Assembly: GCA_964353935.1 (NCBI GenBank)
Contig: CAYGXL010000087.1
Location: 1 to 10,341 of the forward strand
DNA: 10,341 bases
Source of the DNA: JAOUJD01 sp964353935
GTDB taxonomy: Bacteria > Pseudomonadota > Gammaproteobacteria > Burkholderiales > Burkholderiaceae_F
Direction: 5' to 3'
The notes below the pieces were generated by a model. The model was not told the DNA's origin. It worked only from the letters and a program-made list of their open reading frames with translations, and ran no database searches. Both the position numbers and the translations under genes were made by a program. Each line of letters opens with the position of its first letter. Within the stretch, counting starts at the first letter, position 1. Below, one piece after another: positions 1 through 7,312 of the stretch.

Positions 1-149
1 GCCGGCTCGGTCTTCCAGCGCACCACGAAGGCGATCGCGAGGAACAGCAGCGCGTGGGCGAAGAGCGACAGCGCGAAGGCCGGCGCGGTGCCCTTCTCCG
101 GCGCGTGCCAGTGCAGCCTTCGTCGGTCGGTGATCGCCGGTGCGGTCAT
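1..149 (-). CDS. tolA: TolA, N-terminal part (cut by window edge)
   Basis: Only the first 49 codons are present; the gene continues beyond base 1. The start is ATG at 149-147, directly abutting the tolR TGA (150-152) with no gap. After about 20 polar residues (TAPAITDRRRLHWHAPEKGT) comes one hydrophobic segment, FALSLFAHALLFLAIAFVV, followed by RWKTEP. TolA is anchored in the inner membrane by one such N-terminal helix, which contacts TolQ and TolR. Its long periplasmic domains reach TolB/Pal and are outside the window. The identification rests on this anchor and on its place directly after tolR. No good Shine-Dalgarno is visible before the ATG, so translational coupling to tolR is likely. 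A generic TonB-family protein is the alternative, but position makes TolA much more likely. Confidence 0.88.
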   Translation of the reverse strand, partial: MTAPAITDRRRLHWHAPEKGTAPAFALSLFAHALLFLAIAFVVRWKTEP

Positions 150-581
150 TCAGCGCTGGCTGACTTCGACCAGGAGCCCGACCCGCTCGATGCCTTCTTT
201 CTGCAATTCGCTCATCACCTTGAGGATCGCCTCGTACCGCGCCTGCTTGTCCCCTTCGATGACGACCGGGGTCTGCGGGTTCCCGCCCTGGCGCTGGCGA
301 ACGGCATTGACCAGTTCGCCCGGGGCGACGGCCTGCTCCCGCTTCGTCGCGTCGATCAGCGAGACCCGGCCATCGGACCGCACGATGATGCGCACCGGGA
401 GTTCGCCCTTCTGCTGCCCGGCCTTGGCCACCGACGGCAGGTTGACGATGCTCGGGTTCACGAACGGGGCGGCCACCATCAGGATGACGACGAGCACCAG
501 CATCACGTCGACATACGGCACGACGTTGATCTCCGCCATCATCCGGCGGCGGCGACCCGAGCGGCGACCGACCAGCGCCAT
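150..581 (-). CDS. tolR: TolR, inner-membrane proton-channel subunit of Tol-Pal
   Basis: A 143-residue ExbD/TolR-family protein, normal length for the family. A basic cytoplasmic N-terminus (GRRSGRRRRMM) leads into EINVVPYVDVMLVLVVILMV, one transmembrane helix. Its Asp25 matches the channel aspartate that carries protons in TolR/ExbD. The periplasmic domain follows (about 45-143), ending in SELQKEGIERVGLLVEVSQR. TolR works with TolQ to couple proton-motive force to TolA, which keeps the outer membrane attached during division. The start at 581-579 has AGAGGA seven bases upstream and lies two bases after the tolQ stop. The longer open frame upstream in this phase is an overlap with tolQ and was not used. 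TolR rather than ExbD is called because the gene lies between tolQ and tolA. Confidence 0.96.
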   Translation of the reverse strand: MALVGRRSGRRRRMMAEINVVPYVDVMLVLVVILMVAAPFVNPSIVNLPSVAKAGQQKGELPVRIIVRSDGRVSLIDATKREQAVAPGELVNAVRQRQGGNPQTPVVIEGDKQARYEAILKVMSELQKEGIERVGLLVEVSQR

Positions 582-583
582 GG

Positions 584-1251
584 TCAGGTCCTCTGGCGCT
601 GCAGGATGTTCAGGAACTCCTCCATGAAGCTCTCGAAGCGGTTCGCGAGGCGGTCGATGTCGTTGGCGAAGCGGTTGTAGGCAACGACGGCGGGAATCGC
701 GGCGAACAGGCCGATCGCGGTCGCCACCAGCGCCTCGGCGATGCCCGGCGCGACGCTCGCCAGGTTCGCCTGCTGCAGGTTCGACAGTCCGGTGAACGCG
801 TGCATGATTCCCCACACGGTGCCGAACAGCCCGATGTACGGACTGACCGAACCCACCGACGCCAGGAAGTTGAGCCGCGCCTCCAGCCCGTCCATCTCGC
901 GCTGGTACGACGCGCGCATGGCACGGCGCGCGCCGTCGAGCGTCGCCTGCGCGTCGCCGCGGCCGCGCAGCTTCAGGTACTCGCTCATGCCCGCCTCGAA
1001 GATGCGCTCCTGCACGCCGGACTTGCGGCGCGGGTTCGACGCCTGCTGGTAGAGCTGCGACAGCTCCGCGCCGCCCCAGAACTGCCGCTCGAACTCCTCG
1101 GTTTCGCGCTTGGCGCGCTTGATCGCGAAACCCTTCTGGAAGATCGCCGTCCACGAGGCGATCGACAGCACCGCGAGCAGCAGCATCACGAACTGGACGA
1201 CGATGGTCGCCTTCGTCATCAACGTGAGAATCGAAAGGTCGGCGGTCGGAG

Positions 1252-1255
<4 letters not shown>
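584..1255 (-). CDS. tolQ: TolQ, inner-membrane proton-channel subunit of Tol-Pal
   Basis: A 223-residue member of the MotA/TolQ/ExbB family. Three membrane segments are visible: about 17-40, 137-157 (SVSPYIGLFGTVWGIMHAF) and 172-194 (AEALVATAIGLFAAIPAVV). Thr146 and Thr179 sit where the functionally important threonines of TM2 and TM3 lie in TolQ/ExbB. A cytoplasmic loop rich in charged residues lies between TM1 and TM2. TolQ forms the pentameric channel around TolR. The start ATG (1255-1253) overlaps the ybgC stop by four bases (ATGA), a translational-coupling arrangement. The frame stays open up to 1741, but that extension runs through ybgC in another phase, so the overlap ATG was chosen. 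Confidence 0.96.
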
Positions 1256-1680
<425 letters not shown>

Positions 1681-1708
1681 TGAGAGTCGGAAAATTTCGC
1701 TGCCGCGC

Positions 1709-1714
1709 AGTATA
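1709..1714 (-). promoter_or_regulatory. possible -10 element upstream of ybgC
   Basis: The minus strand reads TATACT here, five of six matches to the sigma-70 -10 consensus, about 29 bases before the ybgC GTG. That would give a leader of roughly 20 bases. No convincing -35 hexamer lies 16-18 bases further upstream; the nearest similarity (GTGACG, 1741-1736) is 21 bases away. It is a weak candidate for an independent ybgC-tol promoter. Confidence 0.25.
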
Positions 1715-1771
1715 GAGGCGCGCGATGGGCACTCCCGTCACGCGGAGCCGCTCGTCCGTCCCCTGCGGTAG

Positions 1772-1868
1772 CGCGCCTCAGCAGCCCGGGCCACTCAGCC
1801 CGCGACGTCGCAGGACACCTGGCCCGACGCGCTGATCGCCGACGAGCCGACGACCGCGCTCGACGCGA
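1772..1868 (+). pseudogene. possible ABC-transporter ATPase fragment at contig end
   Basis: From 1823 the plus strand reads PDALIADEPTTALDA before hitting the N-run. This is an almost exact Walker B plus D-loop, as in ATPases of the Opp/Dpp peptide-transporter class. The 17 or so residues before it in this frame do not resemble the expected LSGG signature region, and a TAG (1769-1771) closes the frame. In the next frame, bases 1777-1832 read LSSPGHSARDVAGHLARR. This loosely recalls a damaged signature region followed by a frameshift. The stretch could be a decayed gene, a true gene with assembly errors near the contig end, or a misjoined end. It lies between ybgC and the gap on the opposite strand to ybgC. 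Confidence 0.35.
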
Positions 1869-1968
1869 NNNNNNNNNNNNNNNNNNNNNNNNNNNNNNNN
1901 NNNNNNNNNNNNNNNNNNNNNNNNNNNNNNNNNNNNNNNNNNNNNNNNNNNNNNNNNNNNNNNNNNNN
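1869..1968. other. assembly gap (100 N)
   Basis: Exactly 100 unknown bases, the conventional length for a scaffold gap of unknown size. The true distance between the ybgC-tol contig end and the receptor contig is therefore not known. No gene can be followed across it; open frames that span the N-run are meaningless there. Confidence 0.98.
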
Positions 1969-2045
1969 TCGAGCTTCGGCAAATCCGGCTTTCCCGACCG
2001 AGGTGTTCGCCGCCGAAACAACCCGAAGAATTGTGACAAGAGCAT
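1969..2045 (-). CDS. possible start of a divergent gene, cut by the gap
   Basis: A minus-strand frame begins with ATG (2045-2043) and stays open to the gap: MLLSQFFGLFRRRTPRSGKP, then DLPKL, 25 residues in all. A short hydrophobic stretch followed by a basic run would suit a real N-terminus. It would also be divergent from the receptor gene, with the inverted repeat at 2046-2071 directly upstream. Against it, the upstream bases hold only a weak AGG in place of a ribosome-binding site. The plus strand is also open here from 1969 to a TAG at 2047-2049. No family is recognised. Confidence 0.2.
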
Positions 2046-2071
2046 GTAGCGGCCTAGCAACAATCCGCTAC
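2046..2071. repeat. inverted repeat upstream of the receptor gene (possible operator)
   Basis: GTAGCGG (2046-2052) and CCGCTAC (2065-2071) are perfect 7-base inverted arms around a 12-base spacer, 19 bases from arm start to arm start. This suits a dimeric regulator binding about two helical turns apart, or a stem in a transcript. There is no T-run, so it is not a terminator. It lies about 130 bases before the receptor ATG. No match to the Fur box consensus was seen. Confidence 0.3.
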
Positions 2072-2107
2072 GCCGTCGGGCGCTTTTGACCCCCGCCCGC
2101 TGGCCAC

Positions 2108-2165
2108 CCGGCATTTGTGCCGGAAAATCCGGTCCATCTGCGGACGGGGGAGAGCCGGACCGCAG
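2108..2165 (+). promoter_or_regulatory. structured leader of the receptor gene
   Basis: Three potential hairpins lie just ahead of the receptor gene. The first is CCGGCA-TTTG-TGCCGG (2108-2123), a perfect 6-bp stem with a 4-base loop. The second pairs CGGTCC (2130-2135) with GGACCG (2157-2162). The third pairs CTGCGG (2138-2143) with CCGCAG (2160-2165). The last two share bases 2160-2162, so they cannot form together. A TTGACC at 2086-2091 could be a -35 element, but no good -10 follows at the right spacing. No known riboswitch class is recognised. High GC makes chance pairing fairly likely. Confidence 0.25.
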
Positions 2166-2198
2166 ACTTCTTTTGAACCAAGTCTTCGGGGGAATCTC

Positions 2199-4916
2199 AT
2201 GAAGTTTCGGTATTCGCCAGTCGCCCTGGCGGTTTTTGCCGCGCTCGGATCGGCCGGGCTGTCGCCAGTTGCCGCGCAACAAGCCCAGCCGCAGGCCCAG
2301 TCGCTCGAGCGCGTGACCATCACCGGCACGAACATTCGCCGGACCGACCAGGAAACGGTCTCGCCGGTCGAGATCATCACGCGCGACCAGATCGAGCGCT
2401 CCGGCCAGGCTACGGTTGCGGACGTCATCAGGACGATCCCGCAGAACCTGGGCGGCAGCTTCAGCGAGAGCTTCTCCAACAGCTTCGCACCCGGCGCCTC
2501 GGGCATCGCCCTGCGCGGCTTGGGCCAGAAGACCACCCTGGTGTTGCTGAACGGCCGCCGGACCTCGGGCTATGGCTTCGCGCAGAACCTGCAGGACACG
2601 TTCGTCGACATCAACTCGATCCCGACCGCCGCGATCGAGCGCATCGAGATCCTGAAAGACGGCGCGTCGGCCATCTACGGTTCCGACGCCATCGCGGGCG
2701 TGATCAACATCATCCTCCGCCGCGACTACCAGGGCATCGAGGCCGGTGGCAGCGTCGGCTTCTTCGAGGGCGCGAACGACTACCGGGCGAGCCTGGTCGC
2801 TGGTTTCGGCGACCTGGGCAAGGACAAGTTCAACGTCTTCGGCGTTTTCGACTACTACAAGCGCGACTTCCTGGCGCTGTCCGACACGAAGTTTGGCGAA
2901 ACGCGCGACAAGCGGGGCGAGGACGGCGGCCGGAACTTCCAGTCCCTGACCGGCGGCGGCACGTGGCGCGAACTGACGCCGGCCGGCGCGCTGACGAGCA
3001 ACCACCGCGCGATTTCCGGTTGCCGGGGCACCGTCCTGACGGGTCCGCAGGCGGTCGAGCGCGGACTCATTTCATCGGTGCTCGGCAATGCAGCGTTCAA
3101 CGCGCCCGGGAACACGTTCTGCTCGCAAGACTTCAACTACGCGTTCACGGCGCTGCCCGAGACCGAGCGCTTCGGCTTCCTCGGCCGCGGGACGATCGAC
3201 TTCTCCGCGACGATGCAGGGCTTCATGGAAGTCGGCTATTCGAAAGTCGACACGTTCCAGACATTCCAGGAGCCGTTCTTCGCCGGCACGACGGGCCTGA
3301 ACCCGACCAGCTCGGGCCTGAAACCGTTCACGTACAACATCAACTTCGCCCCTGGCGTATCCGGCAATCCGTTCGGCAACAACGCCCGGTACGTCGGCGT
3401 GATGAACGACCTGGGCACGCGCGACACGGACATCACGTCTGACACCTATCGCGTTCTGGCGGGCCTCAAGTACGTCATCGGCAGCTGGGACCTGGAGAGC
3501 GCGCTCGGTTGGTCGAAGAACGAAGTCGAGTCGATGAGCCTGAACCGGATGACGAAGTCCGGGACCAGCGCTGTCTTCGGCGTCCCGACCACGCCCCAGC
3601 CTCCGGTGCCGACGTCGACCGGCACGCAGTACAGCCTCAACAATCCGGCGGGCAATTCGCAGGCGCTGCGCGATCAAATGAGCATCGACTTCCCGCGCGT
3701 CGCCGAGTCCACGCTGACCTTCTTCGACACCAGGGCGACTACTGAGCTCGGGTGGAAGTTGCCCGGCGGGCCAATCGGGCTTGCGACCGGCTTCGAGTTC
3801 CGGAAGGAGGAACTGACGGACTCGCCGGATGCGCGTGCTACCGGTGGCGACATCCTGGGACAGGGCGTCACGGCGACCAACGGCGAGCGCGATCAGTTCG
3901 CGGTGTACGGCGAACTGGCCCTGCCGATCACCCGCCAGCTGGAGGCTCAGTTGGCCCTGCGCTACGACGACTACAGCGACTACGGCTCGTCGACGACGCC
4001 CAAGGTGGGCCTGAAGTTCAGGGCCTCGCCCGAATTGATGTTCCGTGCAAACTGGGGACGTGGATTCCGGGCACCATCGCTGCCGGAGATCAGCCCGTCC
4101 GTGGCCACGTTCTTCACGCAGGTCATCGATCCGACGAACAACCAGGTCACGACGATCTCGGGCGTGTTCGCAGGCAACCCGGAACTGAACGCGGAGAAGT
4201 CGCGCAGCACGACGCTGGGCATGGTGTGGGAGCCGAACAACGCGTTCAACGTGTCGCTGGACTTCTACCAGATCACCTGGTCGGACATCGTCGCGTCGCC
4301 GAGCTTCCAGTCGATCGTCAACGCGGGTGATCCGGCGAAGGTGATTCGCGATCCGTCGACCGGCCTGATCGTGACGGTGCTGAGCAACTACCAGAACCTG
4401 ACGCGCACCGAAACGCAGGGCCTGGACATCGATGCACGGTACATCGCGCGGACCAACTGGGGCCGCTTCACGACCCGCTTGAACGCGACGTACGTGGATG
4501 AGTTCGAGGAGGAAGGCACCGAGTACGCTGGCCGCAATGACGGCACCAACACCTACCCACGCTGGAAGGGCTACGTCTCGCTCGACTGGGACCAGGGCCC
4601 GTGGGCGGCGACGGCGCGGGTGAACTACATCCACAGCTACTACCAGGGCCTGTTGCCGGGGTCGTACTTTGCCCCGCAGGATCCGAGGTTCCAGACCGGA
4701 ACGTACCCGGAGAAGGTTCCCTCCTATACGACGTTGGATCTCTTTGCCCGTTACAACATCACCGCGAACTTCAACGTGTTCGGCTCCATCGTGAACGTGA
4801 CCGACGAAGTCCCGCCGTACGATCCGGGCTTCAGCGCGACCTTCCTGTATGACTTCTCGCAGTACGACGTACGAGGCCGCCAGTACCGCATCGGCGTGAA
4901 CTACAAGTTCAAGTAA
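2199..4916 (+). CDS. TonB-dependent outer-membrane receptor
   Basis: A 905-residue receptor with a signal peptide at residues 1-26 (MKFRYSPVALAVFAALG..., cut after PVAA). A TonB-box-like ERVTITGTN (37-45) follows. The plug domain spans about 50-175 and has the family motifs LRGLGQKTTLVLLNGRR (105-121) and IERIEILKDGASAIYGSDAI (146-165). The rest is the beta-barrel, with alternating aromatic and polar strands, ending VRGRQYRIGVNYKFK. Such receptors import iron chelates, vitamins, sugars or other ligands using energy from TonB. Cys275 and Cys308 lie in an early, probably extracellular loop and could form a disulfide. The start has GGGGGA (2188-2193) five bases upstream; the open frame continues 28 codons further back, but only this ATG precedes the signal peptide. 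It converges on the tonB operon. The substrate is unknown; no siderophore- or cobalamin-specific feature is recognised. Confidence 0.95.
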   Translation: MKFRYSPVALAVFAALGSAGLSPVAAQQAQPQAQSLERVTITGTNIRRTDQETVSPVEIITRDQIERSGQATVADVIRTIPQNLGGSFSESFSNSFAPGASGIALRGLGQKTTLVLLNGRRTSGYGFAQNLQDTFVDINSIPTAAIERIEILKDGASAIYGSDAIAGVINIILRRDYQGIEAGGSVGFFEGANDYRASLVAGFGDLGKDKFNVFGVFDYYKRDFLALSDTKFGETRDKRGEDGGRNFQSLTGGGTWRELTPAGALTSNHRAISGCRGTVLTGPQAVERGLISSVLGNAAFNAPGNTFCSQDFNYAFTALPETERFGFLGRGTIDFSATMQGFMEVGYSKVDTFQTFQEPFFAGTTGLNPTSSGLKPFTYNINFAPGVSGNPFGNNARYVGVMNDLGTRDTDITSDTYRVLAGLKYVIGSWDLESALGWSKNEVESMSLNRMTKSGTSAVFGVPTTPQPPVPTSTGTQYSLNNPAGNSQALRDQMSIDFPRVAESTLTFFDTRATTELGWKLPGGPIGLATGFEFRKEELTDSPDARATGGDILGQGVTATNGERDQFAVYGELALPITRQLEAQLALRYDDYSDYGSSTTPKVGLKFRASPELMFRANWGRGFRAPSLPEISPSVATFFTQVIDPTNNQVTTISGVFAGNPELNAEKSRSTTLGMVWEPNNAFNVSLDFYQITWSDIVASPSFQSIVNAGDPAKVIRDPSTGLIVTVLSNYQNLTRTETQGLDIDARYIARTNWGRFTTRLNATYVDEFEEEGTEYAGRNDGTNTYPRWKGYVSLDWDQGPWAATARVNYIHSYYQGLLPGSYFAPQDPRFQTGTYPEKVPSYTTLDLFARYNITANFNVFGSIVNVTDEVPPYDPGFSATFLYDFSQYDVRGRQYRIGVNYKFK

Positions 4917-4936
4917 GCCGTACCGGCTTCACCTTC

Positions 4937-4966
4937 GAGCGGGCCTTCGGGCCCGCTCTCTTTTTT
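4937..4966 (+). terminator. intrinsic terminator of the receptor gene
   Basis: GAGCGGGCC, loop TTCG, GGCCCGCTC form a perfect 9-bp stem closed by a stable UUCG tetraloop (4937-4958). TC and six T (4961-4966) follow. It begins 20 bases after the receptor stop codon. This is a textbook Rho-independent terminator for plus-strand transcription. Confidence 0.93.
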
Positions 4967-5000
4967 GTCTCGCCACCTCCGAGGCCTTCGTCGCCAAGTG

Positions 5001-5029
5001 AAAAAGCCCGCCTCGCGGCGGGCTTTTTT
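5001..5029. terminator. bidirectional intrinsic terminator between convergent units
   Basis: AAAAA, GCCCGCC, loop TCGC, GGCGGGC, TTTTTT give a perfect 7-bp stem flanked by A5 on one side and T6 on the other, so it can work on both strands. On the minus strand it lies 48 bases after the TPR-gene stop and ends the tonB operon. On the plus strand it backs up the receptor terminator 35 bases earlier. Confidence 0.92.
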
Positions 5030-5076
5030 CGTCCGGCCCCGGCGCGCGGCCTGCGCGGCCGAACGTCAGGAACCGC

Positions 5077-6363
5077 TCAGCCGACGCGCGTCCAGAGCCG
5101 CGCGAGGTCGGCGGAACCATCGGTGCCCTGCACCGACTTGAACGCCTGCACGGCCTTCGGCTTCTGGCCCGCGCGCAGGTAGGCGATGCCCAGGTGCAGG
5201 TTGGCCTCGTCAACGCGGCCCGCTCGACCCTTGCCTGCCTTGTCCTGCTGCAGCAGCGCGATGCCCTGCTGGATCAGCTGGATGCCCTTGTCGTGCTGGC
5301 CCATGGCGGAATACGCCATGCCGATGCGAACGAGGGCGTCGCCGTCCTTGAGTTCACGCGCCTCGGTTTCGGCCGCGGCGAGCTGCTTCGGGGCTTCCTC
5401 GGCGCGCTGGGTCGCGAGGTTCAGCAGTCGCTTCTGGCGCTCGGCGTCGTTGCCCTTGCCCAGCAGGCCCGCCGCGAAGCCCTCTTCGAGGAGCTTCTTC
5501 GCCTCGGCCGCCTGGCGCTCCTGCAGCGCGAGCTGCGCCATCTCGAAGACGTCGTTACCCGACTCCAGCGTCTTGGTCGCGCGCCGCAGCCGGTACATGT
5601 CGAGCGCGAGCCGGTTGTTGTACCCGGGCTTGGACTCGATCCGGCGCAGCAGGTCGTTCCAGTATTCCTTCTTCGGGTAGTACGCGACGAGCCGCTCGAG
5701 CGAAGTGATGTACGCCTGCTTGTCCGTGCCCTTCGAGGCGAGGTTGGCGAGCAGCTGCAGGCGGTCTTCCGGCGGCACCTGCCCTGCCTTCTCGGCCGCC
5801 TGGACGTCGGCCAGCGCCTCGCGCTGTGCCGTCGCGGTGTCGCCCGCGAGGTAGTAGGACTGGATCATCAGCCCGCGCATCGTCTTGTCGCCGGGGTTCG
5901 CGGCAAGCGACTTCTGCGCCCAGGCCGCCGCGTTCGTGTAGTCCTTGTCGCGGTAGTAAAGCGAGGCGAGCCCGGCGGCGTAGCGACCCTGGTCCGTGGC
6001 CGAGAGCTTGCCCGACGCGATGAGCGCCTGCGTCGCCTTCGACGCGGTGGCGAGGTCGCCGGCCTGCATCGCGGCCGAGGCCCGCATCTGTTCCAGCAGC
6101 AGGTTCTCGTTGGCGGTCCGGTTCGGGACGGCCTCCACTTCCTTCAGCTTCGCCAGCGCTTCCTTGTACTTCTGCTGCTTGATCAGGTCGCGCGCGGCCT
6201 GCAGCGGCCGGCCGACCTCGGCGCGCACCTGCTCCTGCGCATGGGCCGTCGACCAGCCGAACTCCCCGCGGGGGCTCACCTGCGCGCCGAAGGCGGCGGC
6301 GACGGCGAACGCCACCGCCGTGACGCGCACGGCCCTGCCGAATCGACCGATGGACTGATCCAT
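5077..6363 (-). CDS. exported TPR-repeat protein of the tonB operon
   Basis: A 428-residue protein, last gene of the operon. A basic N-terminus and hydrophobic stretch (VTAVAFAVAAAFGA, 14-27) with a likely cut after AHA (about residue 42) indicate export to the periplasm. From about 47 on it is almost entirely helical, with degenerate tetratricopeptide repeats. The clearest are YKEALAKLKEVEAVP, YTNAAAWAQKSLAANPGD, DALVRIGMAYSAMGQHDKGI and ANLHLGIAYLRAGQKPKAVQAF. TPRs are protein-binding scaffolds, with no catalytic motif here. The ATG (6363) lies two bases after the second exbD stop, so it is probably co-translated. Position suggests an accessory role in TonB energisation or envelope assembly; that is inference. 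From memory, TPR proteins also accompany some TonB2-type clusters in gammaproteobacteria. The N-terminus could instead act as an uncleaved anchor. Confidence 0.85.
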   Translation of the reverse strand: MDQSIGRFGRAVRVTAVAFAVAAAFGAQVSPRGEFGWSTAHAQEQVRAEVGRPLQAARDLIKQQKYKEALAKLKEVEAVPNRTANENLLLEQMRASAAMQAGDLATASKATQALIASGKLSATDQGRYAAGLASLYYRDKDYTNAAAWAQKSLAANPGDKTMRGLMIQSYYLAGDTATAQREALADVQAAEKAGQVPPEDRLQLLANLASKGTDKQAYITSLERLVAYYPKKEYWNDLLRRIESKPGYNNRLALDMYRLRRATKTLESGNDVFEMAQLALQERQAAEAKKLLEEGFAAGLLGKGNDAERQKRLLNLATQRAEEAPKQLAAAETEARELKDGDALVRIGMAYSAMGQHDKGIQLIQQGIALLQQDKAGKGRAGRVDEANLHLGIAYLRAGQKPKAVQAFKSVQGTDGSADLARLWTRVG

Positions 6364-6365
6364 GG

Positions 6366-6797
6366 CTACTTCACGAACTGCTCGTTGCCGACCAGGCCCA
6401 GCTTCACCAGGCCGAGACGCTGCGCCGAGGCCATCACGGAGGCCACGTCCTTGTACTCGGCCAGCTTGTTCGGCCGCAGGTGGATCTCGGGCTGCACGGC
6501 GCGCGTCGACGCCTCGATCATCTTCTGCTCGAGGGCCGGCTTGTTCGCGATCATGTCGCCGTTCCAGTAGATCGTGCCGTCGAAGTCGACGTCGATCGTG
6601 ACGACCTGCGGCGGCTCGGTCGGCGGCGGCGGCGTGCCGACCGGCATGTTCAGGTTCACGGAATGCAGCTGGATCGGGATCGTGATGATCAGCATGATCA
6701 GCAGGACCAGCATCACGTCGATCAGCGGCGTGGTGTTGATCTCGACCATCACCTCCGCTTCCTTCGATCCGCCCCCGGGGCCGACGCTCATGCCCAT
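6366..6797 (-). CDS. exbD: ExbD-family proton-channel subunit (second copy)
   Basis: A 143-residue ExbD/TolR protein. A short glycine-rich cytoplasmic N-terminus leads to VEINTTPLIDVMLVLLIMLI, one membrane helix with channel Asp27. A proline-rich linker (GTPPPPTEPPQ) and the periplasmic domain follow, the latter ending AQRLGLVKLGLVGNEQFVK. It differs clearly from the ExbD encoded just upstream: the N-terminal region and linker are unrelated in sequence, so it is not a recent duplication. AGGAG lies seven bases before the ATG. The gap to the first exbD is 53 bases and to the TPR gene two bases. In Xanthomonas, a tonB-exbB-exbD1-exbD2 cluster is known where the second ExbD is not needed for iron uptake; a similar division of labour is possible here. 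Confidence 0.93.
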   Translation of the reverse strand: MGMSVGPGGGSKEAEVMVEINTTPLIDVMLVLLIMLIITIPIQLHSVNLNMPVGTPPPPTEPPQVVTIDVDFDGTIYWNGDMIANKPALEQKMIEASTRAVQPEIHLRPNKLAEYKDVASVMASAQRLGLVKLGLVGNEQFVK

Positions 6798-6850
6798 GGT
6801 GTTCTCCTACGTTGGCCCAGCCGACCTGCGTCGATCCGGGCGAATCTCAC

Positions 6851-7288
6851 TCATAGACCGCCGGACTTGGCCGGCGGCTCCGTGACGAACCCGACTTTCT
6901 GGATGCCGGCCCTCTGCGCGGCGAACACGACCCGGCCCACGAACTCGTAGCGCCCGGTCTGGTCGCCGCGGATGTGCACTTCGGGCTGCGGCTGCTGCGT
7001 CGCGATCTTCTTCAGCCGGTTGACCAGGTCCTCGTTGTCGCGGACGAGCTGCATGCCCCAGTAGACGTCGCCGTCGCGGGTGACCGCGATCTCGATGTTC
7101 TCCGGCTTGGTCTGCCGGGGAATGTTGGTCTCCGACGGCAGCTTGACGCCGACCGACTGCGTCACCACCGGAATCGTGATGAGGAAGATGATCAGCAGCA
7201 CCAGCATCACGTCCACCAGGGGCGTGGTGTTGATGGTGGAGATCGCTTCGTCCTCGTCGCCTTCCGACGTCCCGACATTCATCGCCAT
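6851..7288 (-). CDS. exbD: ExbD-family proton-channel subunit (first copy)
   Basis: A 145-residue ExbD/TolR protein. An acidic N-terminus (EGDEDEAIS) precedes STINTTPLVDVMLVLLIIFL, one transmembrane helix with channel Asp26. The periplasmic domain follows, with a family-typical C-terminal helix-strand region (FVGRVVFAAQRAGIQKVGFV). With ExbB it forms the motor that energises TonB. GGGAG lies six bases before the ATG, and the gene begins 24 bases after the exbB stop. The second residue set (MAMN) offers an alternative ATG two codons on; the first is used because of its spacing to the ribosome-binding site. Being next to exbB, this copy is the likelier core partner. Confidence 0.94.
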   Translation of the reverse strand: MAMNVGTSEGDEDEAISTINTTPLVDVMLVLLIIFLITIPVVTQSVGVKLPSETNIPRQTKPENIEIAVTRDGDVYWGMQLVRDNEDLVNRLKKIATQQPQPEVHIRGDQTGRYEFVGRVVFAAQRAGIQKVGFVTEPPAKSGGL

Positions 7289-7312
7289 GACGAACTCCCT
7301 TCGGTCCGCGCT

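Noticed and set aside
3072..4634. 520-codon minus-strand open frame inside the receptor gene
   Set aside because: It is fully antisense to a well-supported receptor, has a low-complexity Arg/Val/Asp-rich product, no recognisable motif and no ribosome-binding site.
5194..6570. 458-codon plus-strand open frame over the TPR gene
   Set aside because: It is antisense to the TPR protein, with a Leu/Arg/Gly-rich product and no domain. It is an artefact of codon bias in GC-rich DNA.
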